NCBI GenBank assembly: GCA_013698055.1 | Contig: JACCVS010000018.1 | Location: 1-7,996 of the forward strand | DNA: 7,996 nucleotides | Reading direction: 5' to 3' | Source of the DNA: Acidobacteriota bacterium | GTDB taxonomy: Bacteria; Acidobacteriota; Blastocatellia; Pyrinomonadales; Pyrinomonadaceae | Part shown: piece after piece, positions 1 through 5,835 of the stretch | How positions within the stretch are numbered: position 1 is the first letter of the stretch | Layout: every line of letters begins with the position of its first letter | Position numbers and translations under genes: made by a program | The notes under the pieces: model-generated | Told to the model about the DNA's origin: nothing | The model's database searches: none | Seen by the model: only the letters and a program-made list of their open reading frames with translations

Positions 1-498
1 CTCTCAGCACAGGGCGCGCTTCCGGTCGGGTTCGATGCGCTCGACATCCTGCGAATCGAAGCTGGTGTGCCGCATTACGGCGTGGACATGGACGAGACGA
101 ACGTCGTGTTGGAGGCGGTAGCGGACGAGGCGGTCAGCTTCACGAAAGGCTGCTACATCGGACAGGAGATCATCGCGCGGATACACTGGCGCGGCCACGT
201 CGCCAAGAAACTCACCGGCCTGAGCTTTGACGAGCAGGGAGAAACCAAACGCGACGATAAAATCAGGACGATGGACGGCAAAGAGATCGGGCGGATTACT
301 TCCGTCACTTTTTCACCGCGACTGAATCGCCTTGTCGCTCTAGGTTATGTCAAGTATGACTATCTCGCGCCTGAAACTATGGTGCGCGTCCGTTCAGGTG
401 AGACAGAGCTTGCGGCGCGCGTCGTCGCTCTTCCACACGTTCGCGGAAGCTGGTCTGACGACGAAGCATCCGGCAGTTTAGTAGAGACTGGCGCATGA
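1..498 (+). CDS. ygfZ: YgfZ-type folate-binding protein, 3' part
   Basis: The reading frame is open from the first base of the window, so the gene starts upstream and only the last 165 codons are present. YgfZ proteins are GcvT-like folate-binding proteins that support assembly or repair of Fe-S enzymes in the cytoplasm. The diagnostic signature KGCYIGQE followed by IIARIHWRG is at bases 145-198 and matches the family motif K-G-C-aromatic-x-G-Q-E-x3-R, whose Cys is functionally important. The preceding segment (GVPHYGVDMDET, bases 64-99) and the C-terminal barrel (IGRITSVTFSPRLN, then ALGYVKYD) are also typical. True glycine-cleavage GcvT lacks the KGC-GQE motif, so that alternative is less likely. 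The stop codon TGA overlaps the next start as ATGA (495-498), which points to co-transcription and coupled translation. Confidence 0.88.
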   Translation, partial: LSAQGALPVGFDALDILRIEAGVPHYGVDMDETNVVLEAVADEAVSFTKGCYIGQEIIARIHWRGHVAKKLTGLSFDEQGETKRDDKIRTMDGKEIGRITSVTFSPRLNRLVALGYVKYDYLAPETMVRVRSGETELAARVVALPHVRGSWSDDEASGSLVETGA

Positions 499-779
499 GC
501 GAAGAGACTTCCGACGGCGTAACTCCACGGCGTGATCTCGATTTCGCACAGGCGCGGCTCGCCTATTCCATCATCGAATCGCTGCTTGAGCATACGCACG
601 TCGTCAGCGACCTCATCGCATTGATGGCGCAGGTGCTTGACGAAGATACGACTAAGGCTTTGACCAACACTCCACAATGGAAAGCCTACCTCGATAGCCG
701 CCGTGCGATGGAGAAGACACGCGACAATGTGGAAAGATTTGCGGAAGTCATGAAGAGACTTGATGGAGATGCCACATGA
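495..779 (+). CDS. hypothetical small alpha-helical protein (94 aa)
   Basis: I do not recognise this family. The protein is 94 residues, soluble, without Cys, signal peptide or membrane segment, and rich in charged residues. It looks largely helical: an amphipathic stretch around residues 16-50 (from DFAQARLAYSII to LIALMAQVL) and a charged C-terminal helix around 62-90 (AYLDSRRAMEKTRDNVERF) that could form a coiled coil or bundle. Its ATG lies inside the ATGA overlap with the ygfZ-like gene, and its own TGA overlaps another ATG at 776, so it is probably the middle gene of a coupled unit. Tight coupling to ygfZ may hint at a link with Fe-S maintenance, but that is only inference from position. 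Confidence 0.72.
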   Translation: MSEETSDGVTPRRDLDFAQARLAYSIIESLLEHTHVVSDLIALMAQVLDEDTTKALTNTPQWKAYLDSRRAMEKTRDNVERFAEVMKRLDGDAT

Positions 780-877
780 AGCACACACAAAGTCGCCAGA
801 GAAGAAGCGGAAAGCTCGAACATCAGGCCGACTGGGTCGCGCGCCGCAGCCCTGACAACATCAAGTCTGGAAAGTAA
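776..877 (+). CDS. possible 33-residue basic microprotein
   Basis: A short frame begins at ATG 776, inside the ATGA stop/start overlap with the preceding gene, and ends at TAA 875-877. It encodes 33 residues starting MKHTQSRQRRSGKLEHQ and ending SPDNIKSGK. The composition is strongly basic, with Arg/Lys clusters at residues 8-13, and there is no membrane segment. A GGAG Shine-Dalgarno lies 7 bases before the ATG, with the same spacing as in the permease gene downstream. The overlap and ribosome site are direct observations. That the peptide is made and has a role is inference, and chance is a real alternative at this length. Confidence 0.35.
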   Translation: MKHTQSRQRRSGKLEHQADWVARRSPDNIKSGK

Positions 878-936
878 TCTCGGGAAACGAGCATGGGGAT
901 GAGCCTTGATTTCATCAGTTGTGATGGAGACTACCC

Positions 937-2454
937 ATGAGTAATCAACAAAGCGACCGCGACGGAAAACTCATCCGGGGCTTGAGCCTGCTTGATGCGA
1001 CGATGATCGTCATCGGCTCGATGATCGGCTCCGGCATCTTCATCACTTCGGCTGAATCTGCGAGGACTATCGGCTCTCCCGGCTGGTTGATTGCGGCGTG
1101 GGCGTTGGCAGGCGTTTTAACGATCACGGGCGCGCTCTGCTGCGCGGAGCTGGCGGCGATGATGCCGCGCGCGGGCGGCCAATATGTGTTCCTGCGCGAG
1201 GCTTATGGCTCGGCCACAGGCTTTCTCTTCGGCTGGTCGCTGTTCTTCGTTATCCAGACGGGAACGATTGCGGCGGTCGCGGTCGCCTTCGCTCGCTTCA
1301 TGGGCGTGCTCGCGCCCGCCATCTCAGAATCAAACTACCTCATTGCTCCGACTCATCTTTTCGGCAGCTATGCCATCAGTCTCTCGACGGCTCAACTCGT
1401 CGCTATCATCCTGATCCTCTTATTAACTGCGACGAACACGCGCGGCCTCAAAACCGGCAAGCTCATCCAGAACAGTTTTACTTTCACCAAGACTGCCGCG
1501 CTCATCGGCCTCATCCTCGTCGGTCTTCTGCTCGGATGGAACAGCGAGAGCGCCGCTTACACATCCTCTTGGTGGAATCCCTGGATGAATGGCTGGAATC
1601 CGCAGGCGGCGCAGCCGGGACTGGGAGCAACCGATTCGACCGCACTCCTGATGCTGCTTGGTCTGGCGATGGTTGGGCCACTGTTCGCTCAATCGGCGTG
1701 GAACAATGTGACGTTCACGGGAAGCGAAATCCGCGACCCCGGACGCAATCTACCGCGCGCTCTGTTGATTGGTTGTTTCGCGGTTGTCGCGCTTTACCTG
1801 CTCGCCAACCTCGCCTACGTCGTCACGCTTCCGCTGGACACGATTCAGAAACCTCAGAACAGTGTGGCGACCGCGACGATGCAGGCCGTGATGGGGCGTC
1901 CCGGCACGATCCTGATGGCTGTGGCAATCATGATCTCGACCTTCGGCTGCAACAATGGATTGATTCTTGCCGGGGGGCGCGTCTATTACGCGATGGCGCG
2001 CGACCGCCTGTTCTTCTCTCGTGTCGGCACTCTTAACTCACGGCATGTTCCGGCAGTCGCACTTATCGCACAGGGCGTCTGGGCGTCGCTTCTGACGCTG
2101 CCACGCACGGTGAAGATTGATCCGGCGACAAACCAAGAAGTTTACGGCAACGTCTACACGCAACTGCTCGAATACATCATCTCTGCCGATCTGGTCTTTT
2201 ACGCTTTGATGGTTGGAGCCGTCATCATCATGAGGCGGAAAGCACCTGAAGCCGAGCGTCCCTATCGCACTTTCGGCTATCCAATCGTGCCCTTAATTTA
2301 TATCGTGCTCGCAGTGCTGCTGGTGATTGACCTTGCCATCCTGAAACCCTCGACTTCCGGCATCGGCTACCTGCTAGTGTTAACAGGCATTCCCGTCTAT
2401 TTCATCTGGCGCAAAACAGCCAAGCCGCGCCCGGCGTTTGAAGAGCAGGGATGA
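937..2454 (+). CDS. APC-family amino acid permease (505 aa)
   Basis: Integral membrane transporter of the amino acid-polyamine-organocation (APC) superfamily, expected to move amino acids or related amines across the inner membrane by proton coupling or exchange. The protein is 505 residues with about 12 hydrophobic segments. The hallmark substrate-site glycine motif GSMIGSGIF is in helix 1 (residues 27-35), followed by the conserved helix 2-3 region with ELAAMMPRAGGQYVFLREAYG (split around residues 71-91). A GSEIRDPGRNLPRAL segment lies near residues 262-276, as in LAT/YfnA-like members. A Trp-rich loop (residues 201-220) probably faces the outside. GGAG sits 7 bases before the ATG, supporting this start. 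Substrate cannot be read from sequence. It lies 59 bases after the microprotein frame and may belong to the same transcript or have its own promoter in that gap. The stop codon lies within the first heptamer of the downstream repeat. Confidence 0.92.
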   Translation: MSNQQSDRDGKLIRGLSLLDATMIVIGSMIGSGIFITSAESARTIGSPGWLIAAWALAGVLTITGALCCAELAAMMPRAGGQYVFLREAYGSATGFLFGWSLFFVIQTGTIAAVAVAFARFMGVLAPAISESNYLIAPTHLFGSYAISLSTAQLVAIILILLLTATNTRGLKTGKLIQNSFTFTKTAALIGLILVGLLLGWNSESAAYTSSWWNPWMNGWNPQAAQPGLGATDSTALLMLLGLAMVGPLFAQSAWNNVTFTGSEIRDPGRNLPRALLIGCFAVVALYLLANLAYVVTLPLDTIQKPQNSVATATMQAVMGRPGTILMAVAIMISTFGCNNGLILAGGRVYYAMARDRLFFSRVGTLNSRHVPAVALIAQGVWASLLTLPRTVKIDPATNQEVYGNVYTQLLEYIISADLVFYALMVGAVIIMRRKAPEAERPYRTFGYPIVPLIYIVLAVLLVIDLAILKPSTSGIGYLLVLTGIPVYFIWRKTAKPRPAFEEQG

Positions 2455-2482
2455 GGGATGAGGGATGAGGGATAAGGGATGA
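2448..2482 (+). repeat. GGGATGA heptamer array, left arm of hairpin
   Basis: Five adjacent heptamers occupy 2448-2482: GGGATGA three times, GGGATAA once, GGGATGA once. The permease stop TGA (2452-2454) is part of the first copy. The array is the mirror of the TCATCCC array at 2541-2568. Bases 2447-2473 can pair without mismatch with 2543-2569, giving a 27-base-pair stem around a loop of about 70 bases. Confidence 0.9.
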
Positions 2483-2540
2483 AGAAAAGAGATAAGTCGG
2501 GAACCACCTCGTTTATTCTGCCTTCTGCTTCCTCTTCATT

Positions 2541-2580
2541 TCATCCCTCATCCCTCATCCCTCATCCCTTGATACATCCC
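2541..2580 (-). repeat. TCATCCC heptamer array, right arm of hairpin
   Basis: Four perfect TCATCCC copies at 2541-2568 are followed by a degenerate remnant ending ACATCCC at 2580, four bases before the polymerase stop codon. With the left arm it forms a long perfect stem between two convergent genes. It could therefore act as a bidirectional transcription terminator or mRNA 3' end stabiliser, although there is no T-tract directly after the stem. The 58-base spacer between the arrays is pyrimidine-rich near its right end and contains TTCTGCCTTC (2516-2525). Confidence 0.88.
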
Positions 2581-2584
2581 TGCC

Positions 2585-5509
2585 TCACTTGACCCACGCA
2601 TCCGACACTTCAGTCTCCACCTTGACCGGGACTTTCTTGACGTACTCTTCGCCAGCTTGACACATTGCATCTTCAACTTTCTTAGCGATAGCTTCCGTTT
2701 CATTCGCATCAGCCTCAACAACGATCTCATCATGCACGATGTTGACGATGCAGGCTGAGGTGTCTCGTAATTCATCATGAAGAAGCCGCAGGGCACGCTT
2801 GAGAATGTCTGCACTTGAACCCTGGATGGGCGTATTTTTTCCGTTGCGTTGAGCAAGCGACATAGCTTGTCTGTCTTCAGGATCAAAGCGGAAGCGCGCC
2901 AGGCGGCCTGAAGCGGTGCGTGCTGTTCGTTCACGGACTGCTTGCCGAGCGGCATCGCGCAACCATGTATCAAGCTGGCGATAGGTGGCAAAGTAGCGGC
3001 GCAGGATGTCTTCGGCTTCGGTGAGCGAGAGTCCCGTCATCATCGAGAAACGCTGCGCGCCGATGCCGTAGACCACGCCGAAGTTCAGTCGCTTGGCGAA
3101 GTCGCGCTGATCCTTCGTTACCTGTTCAAGCGAAGTGTTGAAGACCTGCGCGGCTGTGACTTTGTGCAAGTCAGCACCGGAATTGAAAGCGTCTACGAAT
3201 CCCTGATCGCCAGTGAAGTCTGCAAGAATCCGCAGTTCTATCTGGGAATAATCACTGATGATAAACTTTCTTCCCTGTGGCGCGCGGAAGCAGCGGCGGT
3301 ATTCAATCGAGTGCGGAACCTGTTGAATGTTCGGGTTGTTGCAACTAAACCTCCCGGTCGGCGCACCGATCTGGCGAAAGTCCGCATGGATGCGCCCCGT
3401 CACGGGACTGATTTCATTCAGGATATTTTCGCCGTAGCTGGTGAGCGCCTTCTGCACGGTGCGGTATTCGAGCAGTATCCTGACCACGTCGTATTCGGCA
3501 GCCAGTGGTTGCAGTTTCCAGTTGCGCGTTGAATCGGGCACGGGCACGCCCAGCCGCTTTAAGGCTTTGGTCAATTGCACATGCGAATCAATGTTGATGT
3601 CCACGCGGGAAGGGCCGCCGAAGAGTGAACCCTGCATGGATTCTTCCGCCAGCATGTCCTGTAACTGCTCGGCCAGCCCAATACGCTTTTTCTCGACGAC
3701 AGCCAACTGCTCGCGCCATAGCTCCTTGTCCAGATAAATCCCTGAAAGCTCAAGTGACGCGACGGGCAGCACGCACTCGAATTCGAGTTGCGCGCATTTG
3801 AGAAGTGCATCCGCCTTGAGCTTTTCGATCTGTTTCTCACGAAGCCGGGGAAGCACGGAGGCGTCGCGCGCCGCATACTCAAGCTGGGCTGCGGAAAGCT
3901 CGCCGCTCCAATCGCTCAACTGCTCGGCCTTGTCAACAGTCTCGCCCAGATAACGCGAGGCGACGGCTTCGAGGCCGTGCCGTTCATCCGTGTCGCCCGC
4001 TGAAATAATCTGGCTGGCGAGCAGAGTGTCGAACAACCCGCCAATCTCAACGCCCAGAGTGTGCTTGATCCACTTGGCGTCGAATTTACAATTAGATACT
4101 GCAAGCCCCCCGGCGACAAAGTTATGATGCGTAGCAACTGCCAGGCAGTATTGCCTTAGTCCACGCCTTTGCCTTCTTCTGTGTCCGTCATACCGCCCTC
4201 TTCCACTGGCATTGTTGAGCAGCGGTGAAATTTCAACGACAGTGTCCGAGAACGCCTTAGAGTGTGTATGCGCGGCTGTCCAATTTTTGTCCGACGCCAG
4301 ATGTTTGTAAGCCGCTGGCAGTTTGTATTGCATAGAAACTGGAACGTAGGGAGCGATACTTGCCCAGAAGCGTTTCAGTTCTTCGGACATTCCCCGGCCA
4401 TATGTCCCCACCACTTTTACATAAAGTTGTTCGTCCGGCCTGCGCCACAGTTTTGCGGGGAATCCCTTGCTTCGTAAAAATTCCACCAGCATATTTGCCC
4501 CTTCCGCACCGAGGGCGGATACGCAAATGCTGGCGCTACTTCCACCTGCCAAGGTTCCGTCATCGCAGTACCATGCGGCCAGTGCGGGCATTGAGAGGTT
4601 AGCTAACCATCTTGGGGTGAGCATTCTTTTGCCACCCACCAAGCAATTGTCGTAAACCTCGAACAACCGTGGGTCGGACTTTGTGGCCAGACTTATCAAC
4701 TGCGAACCGCCTGCACTATTACTGAAGCCTCTATAGTGAACCTTTTCTGTTTTAATAAGCTTGACGAGGTCGCCCAGCGCAGCGGCCTTTAGGGTCACAT
4801 AGCCTTCTTGGCGCAACGAATGTGAGACTTTGAAGTGCGGCGTTCTAGCCTGCGCGTCCCCTTGTTTTGTCAAAGAGCCATCACCGAGAAGTGAGCCGTA
4901 CAACATATCTCTTTGTGGCTGTGACAGCTCAGGCAGAGCGGTCAGCACCTTGTCGCCGACCAAAAGGTTCTCGGCACGTATCCTGCCGCGCTCGGTTAGA
5001 ATTTCGTGGTCTTTTGTTACTCTTAGTCCCCCCTTTCCTCTCATGCGTATCCGCAACCAGTCCTCCCACGGCCTGATGCCCCCATCTACCCAATCAACAA
5101 TATCTTCGGTACTTAGCGCTCCCGTCTGTTCATCAATACACAGAACTTTACCCCTTGTTTTATCCCTAACCAGCTTGTCAATGCGCACCTTTGTCCCGTC
5201 GGCCATTGAAACGAGCATGTCCCCCGCCAGACAGTTGTGCGCGATCTTGATGGGACGGGCGGCGGCGAGCAGTTCTCTGAGCGGAGCAAGAGCTTCGCTC
5301 TTTTTCATATCGCCGTCAGCGAAGCGATCAAGGTCAATTATCCGCACGCCATCCGGCGCAGCAAACTGTATGAGACGCATCCGACCCCGATAGGGATCAA
5401 GCGCGGTCGTTTCGGTATCGAAACCAACAACTGGGTGCTGTTTCAACTCTTCAACTGTCGAGCGCAGTTCTTCGGCTGTGGTAATCAGTTTGTAAGCAGT
5501 TTCGATCAT
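2585..5509 (-). CDS. polA: DNA polymerase I, Klenow-like, with intein
   Basis: Family A DNA polymerase with 3'-5' proofreading and polymerase domains, acting in DNA repair and replication gap filling. The precursor is 974 residues; removing the 381-residue intein (residues 93-473) leaves 593. There is no N-terminal 5' nuclease: the protein enters the exonuclease fold almost at once. Visible motifs are Exo I D31-x-E33, Exo II HN-CKFD (Asp477, split by the intein), Exo III Y545-x3-D549, the template-binding TGRFSCNNPNIQQVP near 718-732, motif A DYSQIELR with Asp753, motif B R802-x3-K806-x3-F810-x3-Y814, and motif C H926-D927-E928. All catalytic residues are present, and the Phe at 810 is the usual E. 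coli-type residue. The ATG at 5509 overlaps the cupin stop by one base (TGATG), so translation is probably coupled. An in-frame upstream ATG at 5626 would run antiparallel in meaning through the cupin gene and give a non-homologous Arg-rich leader, so I rejected it. Confidence 0.93.
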   Translation of the reverse strand: MIETAYKLITTAEELRSTVEELKQHPVVGFDTETTALDPYRGRMRLIQFAAPDGVRIIDLDRFADGDMKKSEALAPLRELLAAARPIKIAHNCLAGDMLVSMADGTKVRIDKLVRDKTRGKVLCIDEQTGALSTEDIVDWVDGGIRPWEDWLRIRMRGKGGLRVTKDHEILTERGRIRAENLLVGDKVLTALPELSQPQRDMLYGSLLGDGSLTKQGDAQARTPHFKVSHSLRQEGYVTLKAAALGDLVKLIKTEKVHYRGFSNSAGGSQLISLATKSDPRLFEVYDNCLVGGKRMLTPRWLANLSMPALAAWYCDDGTLAGGSSASICVSALGAEGANMLVEFLRSKGFPAKLWRRPDEQLYVKVVGTYGRGMSEELKRFWASIAPYVPVSMQYKLPAAYKHLASDKNWTAAHTHSKAFSDTVVEISPLLNNASGRGRYDGHRRRQRRGLRQYCLAVATHHNFVAGGLAVSNCKFDAKWIKHTLGVEIGGLFDTLLASQIISAGDTDERHGLEAVASRYLGETVDKAEQLSDWSGELSAAQLEYAARDASVLPRLREKQIEKLKADALLKCAQLEFECVLPVASLELSGIYLDKELWREQLAVVEKKRIGLAEQLQDMLAEESMQGSLFGGPSRVDINIDSHVQLTKALKRLGVPVPDSTRNWKLQPLAAEYDVVRILLEYRTVQKALTSYGENILNEISPVTGRIHADFRQIGAPTGRFSCNNPNIQQVPHSIEYRRCFRAPQGRKFIISDYSQIELRILADFTGDQGFVDAFNSGADLHKVTAAQVFNTSLEQVTKDQRDFAKRLNFGVVYGIGAQRFSMMTGLSLTEAEDILRRYFATYRQLDTWLRDAARQAVRERTARTASGRLARFRFDPEDRQAMSLAQRNGKNTPIQGSSADILKRALRLLHDELRDTSACIVNIVHDEIVVEADANETEAIAKKVEDAMCQAGEEYVKKVPVKVETEVSDAWVK
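4091..5233 (-). mobile_element. LAGLIDADG intein in PolA Exo II motif
   Basis: An in-frame 381-residue insertion runs from Cys93 to Asn473 of the precursor. Block A is CLAGDMLVSMADG (93-105) and block B is LRVTKDHEIL (162-171) with the T-x-x-H signature. Block F is YCLAVATHHNFVAGG (454-468) and block G is AVSN followed by extein Cys474. Between B and F sits a homing endonuclease with two LAGLIDADG helices: LYGSLLGDGSL (203-213, Asp210) and LAAWYCDDGTL (310-320, Asp316/317). A conserved-looking MQYKLP follows (393-398). Joining the flanks restores IAHN-CKFDAKW, a normal Exo II motif, which fixes both boundaries. Inteins cut themselves out of the precursor protein; the endonuclease would spread the element into empty polA alleles. 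The endonuclease motifs keep their acidic residues, so it may be active. Penultimate Ser replaces the usual His. Hand-counted 60-base rows give about 43-57% GC inside, against mostly 53-65% in the extein. Confidence 0.95.
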
Positions 5510-5817
5510 CAGTATTTTACGCCGATCAGATAAACTACGGGTTCGTCTCTCGGGACAATTGCGGAATGCTCTGTGTTGGCCGGAAGATAATCGCGGTCGC
5601 CTGCTCGCAAGGTGTACTCTTCCCAACCCACGCGAATAATCAGAGCGCCCTGCACAATCCAGTGTGATTGATCCTGCGCGTGGCTGTGCGGGCCGTAGGT
5701 CGTGCCCGCCGCGTCTCTCGATTCAATTACGCTGTAACCTTCCGATTCCATGCGCTCGCGCAAAATTTTGCCGTCAGGCGGCTTACTCTCAGTCCATCGT
5801 TCAATTTCTAAATTCAA
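5509..5817 (-). CDS. small single-domain cupin protein (102 aa)
   Basis: A cupin beta-barrel of 102 residues, presumably cytoplasmic. Motif 1 is GPHSHAQDQSHWIVQG (residues 42-57) with His44 and His46. The usual metal-binding Glu four residues after the second His is Gln50. Motif 2 is GDRDYLPANTEHSA (73-86) with the expected Pro and His84. Three of four typical metal ligands thus remain, so metal binding is possible but altered. No reaction can be assigned; such proteins range from enzymes to sugar or small-molecule sensors. The start is TTG at 5815-5817, chosen because GGAG lies 10 bases upstream and no ATG gives a full barrel. It begins 18 bases after the MFS stop, and its TGA shares a base with the polymerase ATG. 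It is therefore likely co-transcribed with both. Confidence 0.82.
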   Translation of the reverse strand: MNLEIERWTESKPPDGKILRERMESEGYSVIESRDAAGTTYGPHSHAQDQSHWIVQGALIIRVGWEEYTLRAGDRDYLPANTEHSAIVPRDEPVVYLIGVKY

Positions 5818-5835
5818 CTTTATTTCTCTCCAGTT

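Noticed and set aside
1..498. Glycine cleavage T protein (gcvT)
   Set aside because: The KGCYIGQE signature and Fe-S type YgfZ C-terminal segment favour YgfZ.
1098..2036. 312-residue open frame inside the permease gene
   Set aside because: It is an Arg/His-rich, low-complexity reading of high-GC coding sequence in a shifted frame, with no recognisable domain; the APC permease frame explains the region.
2448..2580. CRISPR-like repeats
   Set aside because: Units are 7 bases without spacers and in mirrored orientation, so this is a tandem/inverted short repeat.
4150..4215. Frameshift pair in the intein C-terminal region
   Set aside because: The alternative frames hit stop codons (for example TAA near 4157 on the minus strand), while the main frame runs straight into a good block F.
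4091..5233. Insert as a group I/II intron or an unrelated gene fused in frame
   Set aside because: The frame stays open through the insert, and protein-splicing blocks A, B, F and G with Cys/Asn+Cys junctions fit an intein exactly.
5510..5626. 39-residue N-terminal extension of the polymerase from an ATG at 5626
   Set aside because: It overlaps the cupin gene in another frame, gives an Arg-rich leader unlike PolA, and the TGATG junction at 5509 offers a better start.
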